Source: Pseudomonadota bacterium (lineage in GTDB: Bacteria; Pseudomonadota; Gammaproteobacteria; Burkholderiales; Burkholderiaceae_C). From it: a DNA stretch of 64,000 nt. Shown one piece after another: positions 1 through 12,312 of the stretch (its first letter is position 1; each line of letters opens with the position of its first letter). The notes beneath the pieces are model-generated. The model did not search any database, had not been told where the DNA came from, and worked only from the letters and a program-made list of their open reading frames with translations. Location of the stretch: positions 1-64,000 of the forward strand of contig JAKBNS010000138.1 of assembly GCA_021830925.1 (NCBI GenBank), written 5' to 3'. The position numbers and the translations under genes were made by a program.

Positions 1-24
1 GCCCGCAGCGCCTGCGCCCGAAGG

Positions 25-125
25 GTTGGCGCAGAATCGGGCGCTGGCCGCACCCCGGATCTTGCGCGGGCGCCCAGCCCGCGCTGCGATCCGGCGCACG
101 CCCATCATCCCGATTCTGCGCCAAC
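25..125. repeat. ~101-bp imperfect nested palindrome upstream of secA
   Basis: gttggcgcagaatcggg (25-41) is the exact reverse complement of 109-125; inner arms ccggatc (55-61)/gatccgg (88-94) and gcgcggg (64-70)/cccgcgc (78-84) share the same centre (~74-75). Confidence 0.85.
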
Positions 126-287
126 GCAACCCCCTCCGGTATTTCAACAGCCTGTTAGGCGGTATTGTCGCTCGATCGGGCGTGGCGACGGGCATCCGGC
201 GCTGGCGACTAGAATGGCTGTTTTGCGTCCAGGCCGTAGGGGTCCGAGCCCCTGGCGCGAGGCGGTCGCCGCCCTGCGTGGCCGCCC

Positions 288-3098
<2,811 letters not shown>

Positions 3099-3135
3099 GC
3101 GTGCCCATCATCCAGATTTGCACGGAGGGACGGCG

Positions 3136-4371
3136 ATGGCCGTGAATCTGCAGGCACCCGATCCGGCCTCGCTGCACGCGGTGGCCGGTGTGCGTATCGG
3201 CGTCGCCGAGGCCGGCATCCGCAAGGCCGGGCGGCGCGACCTGACCTTGCTGGCCTTCGACGCCGGCACCCGCGTGGCCGGGGTGTTCACGCGCAACCGC
3301 TTCTGCGCGGCCCCGGTGCAGGTGTGCCGCGAGCACCTGGGCGAGGCGCGTTGCGCCGAGGTGCGCGCGATGGTGGTCAACACCGGATGCGCGAACGCCG
3401 GCACCGGCGCGCAGGGACTGGCCGATGCGCGTGAGAGTTGCGAGGCGGTGGCCCGACTGCTGGGCGTGTCCGCGCGCCAGGTGCTGCCGTTCTCCACCGG
3501 TGTGATCCTCGAGCCGCTGCCGCTTGAGCGCCTGCGCGACGGACTGCCGCGCGCGCAGGCCGATCTGCGCGCCGACGCCTGGGCCGACGCGGCCGCGGCC
3601 ATCATGACCACCGACACGGTGCCCAAGGCCGCCAGCGAGCGCGTGGTGATCGACGGCGTGGCGGTGCACGTCACCGGCATCGCCAAGGGCGCGGGCATGA
3701 TCCGCCCCGACATGGCCACCATGCTCGGATTCATCGCCACCGACGCGGCAGTGGCGCCGCAACTGCTGGCGCGCCTGGTGCGCGAGGTGGCCGACGGCTC
3801 CTTCAACTGCGTCACGGTGGACGGCGACACCTCCACCAACGATTCGCTGGTGCTCGCCGCGACGGGAGCGTGCGGCCTGCCCGAGATCGTCGACGGGGCG
3901 TCGCCCCAGGCGCGCGCGCTGCACGCCGCGCTGCTGCGCGTGGCGCAGCGCCTTGCGCAGGCCATCGTGCGCGACGGCGAGGGCGCCACCAAGTTCATCA
4001 CCATCGAAGTGCAGGGCGCGCGCAGCGTGGCCGAGGCGCGCCGCGTGGGCTACGCGGTGGCCCATTCGCCGCTGGTGAAGACGGCCTTTTTCGCCAGCGA
4101 CCCCAACCTGGGGCGCATCCTGGCGGCGGTGGGTTATGCCGGCGTGGACGATCTGGATGTCGACGGCGTGGAGTTGTTCCTCGACGCGGTGCACGTGGCC
4201 ACGCGTGGCGGGCGCCACCCGGACTACCGGGAAGCCGACGGACAGCGCGTGATGGCCAAGCCGGAGATCCTGGTGCGCATCGTGCTGGGCCGCGGGGAGC
4301 ATGCGGCCACGCTGTGGACCTGCGACCTGTCGCACGACTACGTGTCCATCAACGCCGACTACCGGAGCTGA
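3136..4371 (+). CDS. argJ: Bifunctional glutamate N-acetyltransferase/amino-acid acetyltransferase ArgJ
   Basis: Contains [20 protein letters not shown] with the autoprocessing ATML motif and a C-terminal [13 protein letters not shown]. Confidence 0.96.
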   Translation: MAVNLQAPDPASLHAVAGVRIGVAEAGIRKAGRRDLTLLAFDAGTRVAGVFTRNRFCAAPVQVCREHLGEARCAEVRAMVVNTGCANAGTGAQGLADARESCEAVARLLGVSARQVLPFSTGVILEPLPLERLRDGLPRAQADLRADAWADAAAAIMTTDTVPKAASERVVIDGVAVHVTGIAKGAGMIRPDMATMLGFIATDAAVAPQLLARLVREVADGSFNCVTVDGDTSTNDSLVLAATGACGLPEIVDGASPQARALHAALLRVAQRLAQAIVRDGEGATKFITIEVQGARSVAEARRVGYAVAHSPLVKTAFFASDPNLGRILAAVGYAGVDDLDVDGVELFLDAVHVATRGGRHPDYREADGQRVMAKPEILVRIVLGRGEHAATLWTCDLSHDYVSINADYRS

Positions 4372-4373
4372 GC

Positions 4374-5294
4374 ATGGCGCGCAAGGCTGCCGCGGCGGCG
4401 TTGCCCGCCGCGCCCCCCGTGGATCCGATGGCCCGGCTGGGCGGCCTGCTGGACCAGGCCGAGCGCGTGCTGGGCCGCCTGGAACAGACCCTGGCGCCCG
4501 GCCTCGCCACGCCGGACTGGGAGGCTGCCAGCGCCTTCCGCTGGCGCCGCCGGGGCTCCCAGGCCTGGTTGCAGCCGGTGCCGCAGCCGGCGGTGATGCG
4601 TTTCACCGACCTGCAGGGCATCGACGAACAGAAGGCGCGCCTGGAGCGCAATACCCGTCAGTTCGTCGCCGGACGCCCGGCCAACAACGTGCTGCTCACC
4701 GGGGCGCGCGGAACCGGCAAGAGTTCCCTGGTGAAGGCCTGCCTGCATGCCTTCGCGCCCAAGGGGCTGCGCCTGATCGAGATGGACAAGGCCGATCTGG
4801 TGGATCTGCCGGAACTGGTCGACATGGTGCGCGGGCGCCGCGAGCGTTTCATCGTGTTTTCCGACGACCTGTCCTTCGACCAGGGCGAGCCGGGCTACAA
4901 GGCGCTGAAGTCGGTGCTCGACGGCTCGGTGGCGGGGACCGCGGACAACCTCCTGATCTACGCCACCTCCAACCGGCGCCATCTGCTGCCCGAGTACATG
5001 CACGAGAACCTCGAGGCCACGCACAGCGAAAGCGGCGAGGTGCATCCGGGCGAGGGCACGGAGGAGAAGGTTTCGCTGTCGGACCGATTCGGCCTGTGGC
5101 TCAGTTTCTATCCCTTCGACCAGGAACACTACCTGCGCATCGCCGAGCACTGGCTGCAGGTGTTCGGGCTGAGCGAGCAGCAGGCACGGGCGGCGCACGC
5201 CGAGGCCTTGCTGTGGGCGCTGGAGCGGGGCTCGCGCTCGGGGCGCATCGCCTGGCAGTTCGCGCGCGACTACTGCGGGCGGCGCCGCAAGTGA
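4374..5294 (+). CDS. ATP-binding protein, DUF815 family AAA ATPase
   Basis: GARGTGKSSLVKA Walker A; FIVFSDDLSFD; IYATSNRRHLLPEYMHEN. Start ATG at 4374 inside ORF 3870..5294. Confidence 0.9.
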   Translation: MARKAAAAALPAAPPVDPMARLGGLLDQAERVLGRLEQTLAPGLATPDWEAASAFRWRRRGSQAWLQPVPQPAVMRFTDLQGIDEQKARLERNTRQFVAGRPANNVLLTGARGTGKSSLVKACLHAFAPKGLRLIEMDKADLVDLPELVDMVRGRRERFIVFSDDLSFDQGEPGYKALKSVLDGSVAGTADNLLIYATSNRRHLLPEYMHENLEATHSESGEVHPGEGTEEKVSLSDRFGLWLSFYPFDQEHYLRIAEHWLQVFGLSEQQARAAHAEALLWALERGSRSGRIAWQFARDYCGRRRK

Positions 5295-5737
5295 ACACGC
5301 CGCACGACGCCGAGGCCGAGCGCGCGCTGGTGCCGGTCGCCGTGGGGGTGTTGCTGCGCGAGGACGGCAGCTTCCTGCTGGGCAGTCGCCCCGAAGGCAA
5401 GCCCTGGGCCGGCTATTGGGAATTCCCGGGGGGCAAGATCGAGGCGGGCGAGACCCTGGTGCAGGCGCTGCGTCGCGAATTGCGCGAGGAACTCGCCATC
5501 GAGGTCGCCGATGCCGAGTTCTGGAAGTCCTGCATCGTCGACTACCCGCATGCGCGGGTGGACCTGCGCTTCTGCAAGGTGCGGCGCTGGAGCGGCGAGC
5601 CGCGTGCCTGCGAGGGCCAGCAATTGGCCTGGCAGGACCTGCCGGTGCAGGTGGAGCCGGTGCTGCCGGGCACCATTCCGGTACTGCGCTGGCTGGCCGA
5701 GGAACGGGGCCACACGGGGCCGACGCACCGCGAGTGA
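5291..5737 (+). CDS. mutT: 8-oxo-dGTP diphosphatase MutT (Nudix)
   Basis: Nudix box GGKIEAGETLVQALRRELREELAI; GTG start overlapping the previous stop. Confidence 0.88.
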   Translation: MNTPHDAEAERALVPVAVGVLLREDGSFLLGSRPEGKPWAGYWEFPGGKIEAGETLVQALRRELREELAIEVADAEFWKSCIVDYPHARVDLRFCKVRRWSGEPRACEGQQLAWQDLPVQVEPVLPGTIPVLRWLAEERGHTGPTHRE

Positions 5738-5766
5738 GCCCGCGGGCCCGGCGCCGCGGCCGGCCG

Positions 5767-6006
5767 TCAGTGCCGGGGAGCGCCCTGGCGCGCCGCCGCT
5801 TCCTCGGGGATGTCGTCGTCGGCCTCGGTGGGCTTGGCGACCACCCGGTAGCTCTCGCTGGACCAGGCACCGAGGTCTCCGTTCCTGCAGCGCTCGGAGC
5901 AGAAGGGGCGCCAGGGGTTGTCGGCGGAGTAGGGCGTCGGCGCGCCGCAGCCGGGGCAGGACACGATGCGCGCGGCGGGGCCCGGAGGCCGCGAATTCAC
6001 GGACAT
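5767..6006 (-). CDS. yacG: DNA gyrase inhibitor YacG (zinc-binding)
   Basis: CPGCG...PFCSERCRNGDLGAWSSESYRV; adjacent to zapD and coaE. Confidence 0.9.
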   Translation of the reverse strand: MSVNSRPPGPAARIVSCPGCGAPTPYSADNPWRPFCSERCRNGDLGAWSSESYRVVAKPTEADDDIPEEAAARQGAPRH

Positions 6007-6776
6007 AGCGCCAGCTCGAACTGCACGTCGCCGTCGACCGGCTTGAGCTTCCACTCCGAGTCCGGGCGCATGAAGCGCACCGAGACCATCAAGCGGTGGC
6101 CGGTGATTTCCGGGATCACGCCCAGATTCCCGTCCACGCGCAGGCGCATCAACTGGTAGCTGCGTCCGCCCAGGTTCTGCTGGTAGGTGCCGCTCTGGGC
6201 CACGCTCTTGTGGGGCATGCCGCCGTCGCGCAGCATGCGCAACAGCACCTCAACGGCCATGGACACCGGACCGAACACCTCCATCCAGCGCATCAGGTCC
6301 TCGCGGCGCTGCTCCTCGGGCAGATGTTGCCAGGCGTAGTAGGCGGGCAGGTCGAATTCGCAGGTGCCGCCGGGAATCCCCGCGCGGCTGCGAATGGACA
6401 TCAGCCATTCGTTGTCCAGCAAGGTCTGGCCCGGCTTGCCCAGTTGCTGGCTGAGGCGCTGGAAGGACGCGTCGATCTCGGCCAGAACCTCTTCCAGAGT
6501 GACCTCGGACACCGCCGGATTGCCGCGGTAGCTCAGGTATTGCTGCCGCTGGCGCTCGAGGTCCTTGAGGATGTCGCTCTTGAGATCCTGGCGCGACGTG
6601 ACGTCCATGATCTCGAACATGGACAGCAGCGCATGGTGGTGATCGAAGGGGTGGCCCCTTTGCATCAGGAAGGCATTTCGGCGCAGCAGGTATTCGAGCC
6701 TGAGCAGGGTGCGAACACGCTCGTTCAGCGGATATTCGTACAGGATCACGGGCCAGGACGAGTTGGGGCCCGGCAT
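5997..6776 (-). CDS. zapD: Cell division protein ZapD
   Basis: ILYEYPLNERVRTLLRLEYLL, DLKSDILKDLERQRQ; synteny yacG-zapD-coaE. Confidence 0.92.
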   Translation of the reverse strand: MPGPNSSWPVILYEYPLNERVRTLLRLEYLLRRNAFLMQRGHPFDHHHALLSMFEIMDVTSRQDLKSDILKDLERQRQQYLSYRGNPAVSEVTLEEVLAEIDASFQRLSQQLGKPGQTLLDNEWLMSIRSRAGIPGGTCEFDLPAYYAWQHLPEEQRREDLMRWMEVFGPVSMAVEVLLRMLRDGGMPHKSVAQSGTYQQNLGGRSYQLMRLRVDGNLGVIPEITGHRLMVSVRFMRPDSEWKLKPVDGDVQFELALCP

Positions 6777-6923
6777 GGGGCCGGGCAGGGGGCGGCGAAG
6801 GCAGCTGTGAGGATAGTGGCGAATCGCGCCGCCGTGACGCCCTGCGGACGCCGGCTCGGCGAGCACGGGCTGCGGCGCGGGCAGCCCCGCCGCGGGCCAT
6901 TGTCACGCATGTGCCGCGGGATT

Positions 6924-7565
6924 TCAAATGCCCTGCGCCCGTTCCAGCATATTGCGGTGCAGTTCCAGCGCATGGCGGCGCAGCGCCTCGAGGTCCGTCG
7001 AGTTGTCGAGCAGGTCGTCGGCGGCGGCCAGACGCTGCTCGCGCGTCGCCTGCGCCTGCATGATGCGCCCCACCTGTTCGGCGGTGAGCCCGGAACGCTG
7101 CATCACGCGCCGCACCTGCAGTTCGGGCGCGCAATCGACCACCACGATGCGGTCCACGCGTTCGCGCCAGCGCTGCAGGGATTCCACCAGCAGCGGCACC
7201 ACCAGCACCACGTAGGGGCCGGGCAAGGTGTCGGCCAGCTCGCGCAGACGCGCGCCGATCAGCGGATGCAGGATGGATTCCAGGCGCGCGCGTTGTGCGG
7301 GGTCGGCGAAAGCCAGTTCGCGCATGCGCGAACGATCAAGCGCGCCGTCGGGGCCGATCACCGTCTCGCCGAAGGCCTCCCGGATGGCGTCGATCGCCTC
7401 GCCTCCGGGCGCCGTCAGCGCATGCGCGACGGCGTCGGCGTCGATCACCGCCGCACCCCAGTCGCGCAACATGTCCGCCACCGCGGACTTGCCCGATCCG
7501 ATGCCGCCGGTCAGGCCGATGCAGGGGCGCCGCGGCGGGAGCGTGCGCGTGCCGGGCTCAGACAC
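6924..7565 (-). CDS. coaE: Dephospho-CoA kinase
   Basis: IGLTGGIGSGKSAVADMLRDWGAAVIDADAVAH. Confidence 0.96.
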   Translation of the reverse strand: MSEPGTRTLPPRRPCIGLTGGIGSGKSAVADMLRDWGAAVIDADAVAHALTAPGGEAIDAIREAFGETVIGPDGALDRSRMRELAFADPAQRARLESILHPLIGARLRELADTLPGPYVVLVVPLLVESLQRWRERVDRIVVVDCAPELQVRRVMQRSGLTAEQVGRIMQAQATREQRLAAADDLLDNSTDLEALRRHALELHRNMLERAQGI

Positions 7566-8397
7566 CGCCGAGTACCCAGCCCACCAGACGCTGCGGGCCG
7601 AGGAACAGGGCCAGCAACCCGGCGGCTGCCAGAAAGGGGCCGAAGGGCATCGGGCGCCCGCGCTGCAGGGCTCCCGTGGCTTGCAGCGCGAGCCCGATCA
7701 CGGCCCCGCAGATCGCCGACAGCAGGATGATGGGAAGCAGGGCCATCGCGCCGAACCAGGCTCCCAGCACCGCGAACAACTTGAAATCCCCGAAGCCCAT
7801 GCCTTCCTTGCCGGTCAGCAGGCGAAAGCCCTGGTACACGCACCACAGGCTGCCGTAGCCGATGGCCGCGCCGGCCACCGCCTGGGGCAGGAACCACGGA
7901 TGCAGCCAGGCGTGCAGCAGCAGCCCGAGCCAGAGCAGCGGCAGCGTGATGCCGTCGGGCAGCAGCGTGGTGTCGAAATCGATCAGTGCCAGCGCCAGCA
8001 GTCCCCAGGCCAGCACCACGGTGCCGGCGGTCCACGCCGACACGCCGTGTTGCGCGACCAGCGCCGCGGCCAGCACGGCACCGGCGATTTCCACCATCGG
8101 ATAGCGCGGCGAGATGCGCGTGCCGCAGGCCGAACAACGCCCACGCAGCAGCAGCCAGCTGAGCACCGGGATGTTCTCCCACCAGGCGATGGCATGCCCG
8201 CAGGCGCCGCAGCGCGAGCGCGGGCGCACCAGATCGAAGGCTTCGGACTCCTCGGGCGGCAGTTCCAGCGTGGCCCGCGCCTCGTCGCGCCAGCCGCGCT
8301 CGAGCATCACGGGCAGACGAAGGATCAGGACGTTCAGGAAGGAGCCGACCAGCAGCCCCAGCAGCGCGGCGACGAAGATCGCGAAGCCCGCGCTCAC
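7558..8397 (-). CDS. pilD: Type IV prepilin peptidase PilD
   Basis: GSFLNVLILRLPVML, CGACGHAIAWWENIPVLSWLLLRGRCSACG zinc motif, GFGDFKLFAVLGAWFG; GTG start proposed at 8397. Confidence 0.93.
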   Translation of the reverse strand: MSAGFAIFVAALLGLLVGSFLNVLILRLPVMLERGWRDEARATLELPPEESEAFDLVRPRSRCGACGHAIAWWENIPVLSWLLLRGRCSACGTRISPRYPMVEIAGAVLAAALVAQHGVSAWTAGTVVLAWGLLALALIDFDTTLLPDGITLPLLWLGLLLHAWLHPWFLPQAVAGAAIGYGSLWCVYQGFRLLTGKEGMGFGDFKLFAVLGAWFGAMALLPIILLSAICGAVIGLALQATGALQRGRPMPFGPFLAAAGLLALFLGPQRLVGWVLGGV

Positions 8398-9617
8398 CCC
8401 ACCACCTTGCCGAGGTTGAAGATCGGGAGGTACATGGCGATCACCAGGCCGCCGATCAGGATGCCCAGCACGACGATGATGATCGGCTCGAGCAGGCTGG
8501 ACAGCGCCTTGACCAGCTCGTCGACCTCCGCCTCGTAGATGTCGGCGACCTTGCCGAGCATCGAGTCCAGCGAGCCCGACTCCTCGCCGATAGAGGCCAT
8601 CTGCAGCACCAGCGGAGGGAATACGCGGCTGTTCTGCATCGACAGGGTCAGGCTGGTGCCGGTGGACACCTCCTGCTGGATCTTCTCGGTGGCGCGTTGG
8701 AAAACGATATTGCCCGAGGCTCCGGCCACCGAGTCCAGCGCCTCGACCAGGGGCACGCCGGCGCCGAACATGGTCGACAGCGTGCGCGTCCATCGCGCCA
8801 GCGCCCCCTTGAGCACCAGTTGGCCGAACACCGGCAGGCGCAGCAGTGCGCGGTCGACGAATTCCTGCACCCGCTCCGAGCGTCTCCATGACTGGTAGCC
8901 GAAATAGCCTCCCAGGATCAGGATGGCCCCCATCACGTACCAGTAGTGCACGAAGAAGTTCGACATCGCGATGACGATCAGCGTCGGGCCCGGCAACTGG
9001 GCGCCGAACTGCGCGAACACGTCCTTGAAGGTCGGCACCACGAACAGCATGATGATGGTGACCACGATCATGGCCACGATCATCACCGCGATCGGGTAGG
9101 TCAGCGCCGACTTGATCTTCCCTTTGATCGCCAGGGTCTTTTCCTGGTAGGTGGCCAGGCGGTCGAGGATCAGCTCCAGCATGCCCGCTTCCTCGCCGGC
9201 CTCGACCAGGTTGCAGTACAGGTGGTCGAAATACTTGGGGTACTTGCGGAAGGCCGCCGACAGGCTGGTGCCGGTCTCCACGTCGTTGCGGATGTCGGTG
9301 ACCAGGCGCGCCATCGAGGGGTTGGGGTGGCTGCGCGCGACGATGTCGAAGGACTGCAGCAGCGGCACACCGGCGCGCAGCATCGTGGCCAGCTGGCGCG
9401 TGAAGGTGGTCAGGTCCTTGGATTTGATCGAGCGCCCGCCGCCGACCTTGCGCTTCTTGAGCTTGGTCACCAGGATGCCCTGGCGGCGCAGCGAGGCGTT
9501 GACGATGTTCTCGCTGCCGGCGCGCATCTCGCCGCGCTGGATGCGGCCCTGGCGGTCCTTGCCCTCCCAGACGTAGAGGAATTCCTTGGCGCTACGCACC
9601 GCAGCAGTCGTGCTCAT
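8394..9617 (-). CDS. pilC: Type II/IV pilus inner-membrane platform protein PilC
   Basis: T2SSF domains: TFTRQLATMLRAGVPLLQ, NLVEAGEEAGMLE, ASIGEESGSLD. Confidence 0.94.
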   Translation of the reverse strand: MSTTAAVRSAKEFLYVWEGKDRQGRIQRGEMRAGSENIVNASLRRQGILVTKLKKRKVGGGRSIKSKDLTTFTRQLATMLRAGVPLLQSFDIVARSHPNPSMARLVTDIRNDVETGTSLSAAFRKYPKYFDHLYCNLVEAGEEAGMLELILDRLATYQEKTLAIKGKIKSALTYPIAVMIVAMIVVTIIMLFVVPTFKDVFAQFGAQLPGPTLIVIAMSNFFVHYWYVMGAILILGGYFGYQSWRRSERVQEFVDRALLRLPVFGQLVLKGALARWTRTLSTMFGAGVPLVEALDSVAGASGNIVFQRATEKIQQEVSTGTSLTLSMQNSRVFPPLVLQMASIGEESGSLDSMLGKVADIYEAEVDELVKALSSLLEPIIIVVLGILIGGLVIAMYLPIFNLGKVVG

Positions 9618-9650
9618 CGTTCCCCCCAGCGGCGCGTGGCGCGCGTCCTG

Positions 9651-11393
9651 TTATTCATTGGTCACCGCGAGCACCTCCTCCAGGGAGGTCAGGCCCATGC
9701 GCACCTTCACCAGCCCCGATTCGCGCAGGGTGCGTACCCCCTCGGTCCTGGCCTGCGCGGCGATGTCCAGCGCGGTTCCGTGGTTCAGGATGATGCGCTG
9801 GATCTCCTCGCTGATCGGCATGGCCTGGTAGATGCCCAGGCGCCCCTTGTAGCCGCTGCCCCCGCAGGCGCTGCACTTGCCCGGCTTGTAGGGCTTCCAG
9901 CTGCCATCCAGCTCCGACTCGGCGAAACCGGCCTCGATCAGCGCCGCCGCCGGGATGTCGGCCGGAGTCCGGCACTGCTGGCACAGCTTGCGCGCCAGGC
10001 GCTGCGCGGTGATCAGGATCACGCTGGAGGCGATGTTGAACGCGGGCACGCCCATGTTCATCAGCCGGGTCAGCGTGGTCGGCGCATCGTTGGTGTGCAG
10101 CGTGGAGAACACCATGTGGCCGGTCTGCGCGGCCTTGATCGCGATGTCGGCGGTTTCCAGGTCACGGATTTCGCCCACCATGATGATGTCCGGATCCTGG
10201 CGCAGGAAGGCGCGCAGCGCGGTGGCGAAGTTCAGCCCCGCCTTCTCGTTCACGTTGACCTGGTTGATGCCCGGCAGGTTGATTTCCGCCGGATCCTCGG
10301 CGGTGGAGATGTTCACGCCCGGCTGGTTCAGCAGGTTCAGGTACGAATACAGCGACACGGTCTTGCCGCTGCCGGTGGGGCCGGTGACCAGCACCATGCC
10401 ATAGGGGCGGCGGATGGCGTGCATCACCCGCTCCTTTTCCTCCGCCTCGTAGCCCAGGCTGTCGATGCCCATCTTGGCCAGCGAGGAATCCAGGATACGG
10501 ATCACGATCTTCTCGCCGTGCAGGGTCGGCAGCGTGCTGACCCGGAAGTCGATCGCCCGCTCGGGACCGAAACGCAGCTTCATGCGCCCGTCCTGCGGCA
10601 CGCGGCGCTCGGCGATGTCCAGGCGGGAGATCACCTTGATGCGCGAAGCCAGCTTCTCCTTGATGGCCACCGGCGGCTGGGCGATTTCGCGCAGTTCCCC
10701 GTCGACGCGGAAGCGGATGCGGTAGAAGCCCTCGAAGGGCTCGAAATGCAGGTCGGATGCGCGCATGTTCACCGCGTCCACCAGCATCTTCTGCAGGAAG
10801 CGCACGACCGGGGCGTCGTCGACGTCGGCCGCATTTTCCTTCTCGGCCGCCGATTCCGTGCCGTCGTCCAGGTCGGCGAGGTCGAAGTCGTCGCCGGCCA
10901 GCGCCGCGATCTGCGAACTGGCGCTCTGCGTGTTCTGGTCGATCCAGCGCTGCAGCTTGTCGTACTCGACCACCACCAGGTCGACCGCCGACTGCGACTG
11001 GAACTTGATCTTGTCCTCGGCCTCGTGGTCGGCCGGATCGGCGGTGGCCACGACCAGCTTGTTGCCGCGCTTGATCAGCGGCATCACCTTGTAGGCCTTG
11101 ACGATCTTGGCGTCGATCAACCCGGCGGGAACCCGCGCCGGATCGAAGGCATCGAGGTCGAGCAGCGGAAGCGCGAAGGTCCGGCTGATCCAGTGGGCCA
11201 GCTCCGAGGCTCCCATGCCCCCGCTGCCGATCAATTCGGCGATGAAACTGCTGCGGTTCTCGACCGCGCGCTTCTGGATCTGCTCGGCTCCGGCACGCGC
11301 CAGATGCCCGGATTGCACCAGGGCATTGGCCAGCCCCGACAGTTGCAGGGGCGATCGGCTGCTGGGAGGCGAGGCTTGAAGTACGGTGGACAT
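9651..11393 (-). CDS. pilB: Type IV-A pilus assembly ATPase PilB
   Basis: GPTGSGKTVSLYSYLNLLN, VGEIRDLETADIAIKAAQTGHMVFSTLHTNDAP, CQQCRTP/CSACGG zinc motif. Confidence 0.96.
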   Translation of the reverse strand: MSTVLQASPPSSRSPLQLSGLANALVQSGHLARAGAEQIQKRAVENRSSFIAELIGSGGMGASELAHWISRTFALPLLDLDAFDPARVPAGLIDAKIVKAYKVMPLIKRGNKLVVATADPADHEAEDKIKFQSQSAVDLVVVEYDKLQRWIDQNTQSASSQIAALAGDDFDLADLDDGTESAAEKENAADVDDAPVVRFLQKMLVDAVNMRASDLHFEPFEGFYRIRFRVDGELREIAQPPVAIKEKLASRIKVISRLDIAERRVPQDGRMKLRFGPERAIDFRVSTLPTLHGEKIVIRILDSSLAKMGIDSLGYEAEEKERVMHAIRRPYGMVLVTGPTGSGKTVSLYSYLNLLNQPGVNISTAEDPAEINLPGINQVNVNEKAGLNFATALRAFLRQDPDIIMVGEIRDLETADIAIKAAQTGHMVFSTLHTNDAPTTLTRLMNMGVPAFNIASSVILITAQRLARKLCQQCRTPADIPAAALIEAGFAESELDGSWKPYKPGKCSACGGSGYKGRLGIYQAMPISEEIQRIILNHGTALDIAAQARTEGVRTLRESGLVKVRMGLTSLEEVLAVTNE

Positions 11394-11541
11394 GGCGCAG
11401 TAGGGGCGACCCTCACATGATGCTGGCTGGCGCGCGGCTTGTAAATCCGGCCACTCCTCCAGTGGATCGATTCCTCAAATTATGTCGCAGGATCGCAAGA
11501 ACTCCCCATTTTGCCGCGGGATGAGCCCGAAATCCCGGGGC

Positions 11542-12072
11542 TCATGGCTGGCGCATTTCCAGATCCTCCTGCAAGGATTCGGCGCCCGCGCGGGCGCAGG
11601 CCTCGTCGCTCGCCCCGGATGGCGCGCCGCTGACGCCGATGGCACCGTACAAGGTGCCGGCCGCGCTGATGGGCACCGCGCCGGCCTCGAACAACAGGCC
11701 CGGCACATGGGCCAGGCCGCTGTTGCCGCGCGCCTGCAGGCTCGACGTGGGGGCGTCGAAGGATGCCGCGGTGTAGGCCTTGAGCCGGCTCACGCGCAGG
11801 CTCAGTTCGGGCGCCAGCACGTCGCGCAGCATCACCTGCGGCAGTCCGTCGCGGTCGACCACGGTGACGCCGACCTGCAGACCCTCGGAGCGGCACCTGG
11901 CCATGGCCGCCTGCGCCGCCTTCAGCGCCGCGTCCAGGCTCAGGCGCTGCACGGCGACGGCCAGCGGCTGCCGCGCGCTCGTCGGTGCCGCCTGCGCCTG
12001 CGCGAGGGCCAGCGCCAGCAGGCCGGCCGTCGACGCGGCGCGGACTGTGCCCGGGCGGGCGCGCGGTTTCAT
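11542..12072 (-). CDS. Exported GlcG/HbpS-family heme-binding-like protein
   Basis: Signal-peptide-like N-terminus; VTVVDRDGLPQVMLRD...RLKAYTAASF...GLLFEAGAVPI. Confidence 0.75.
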   Translation of the reverse strand: MKPRARPGTVRAASTAGLLALALAQAQAAPTSARQPLAVAVQRLSLDAALKAAQAAMARCRSEGLQVGVTVVDRDGLPQVMLRDVLAPELSLRVSRLKAYTAASFDAPTSSLQARGNSGLAHVPGLLFEAGAVPISAAGTLYGAIGVSGAPSGASDEACARAGAESLQEDLEMRQP

Positions 12073-12254
12073 CGCTCGCTCCACAACCTGCCACCGGTGG
12101 CCCAGTGCGAGCGCGAGACCTCGTTGAGGATGATGTCGACCGCCTCCGGGGAGCATTGGAGGGTGTCGACGACCGCTTGCGTGATGGCCTCGACCAGTTG
12201 CTTCTTCATCTCGGGGGTGCGCCCCTCGAACATATCGACGCGAATGGATGGCAT
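12069..12254 (-). CDS. 4-oxalocrotonate tautomerase-family protein
   Basis: 61-aa MPSIRVDMFEGRTPEMKKQLVEAITQAVVDTL with Pro1; stop overlaps the start of the downstream gene. Confidence 0.88.
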   Translation of the reverse strand: MPSIRVDMFEGRTPEMKKQLVEAITQAVVDTLQCSPEAVDIILNEVSRSHWATGGRLWSER

Positions 12255-12312
12255 GGAGCTCGTCCTCGGTTGTGCAAAAACGACTGTTGGAACCATTATC
12301 CCCGCACGCCGC

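Noticed and set aside
8946-11420. 824-aa plus-strand ORF across pilC/pilB
   Set aside because: Antisense to two well-supported pilus genes.
11521-11545. Hairpin atgagccc-gaaatcccg-gggctcat near the end of the HbpS-like gene
   Set aside because: No U-tract follows on the minus strand; not convincing as an intrinsic terminator.
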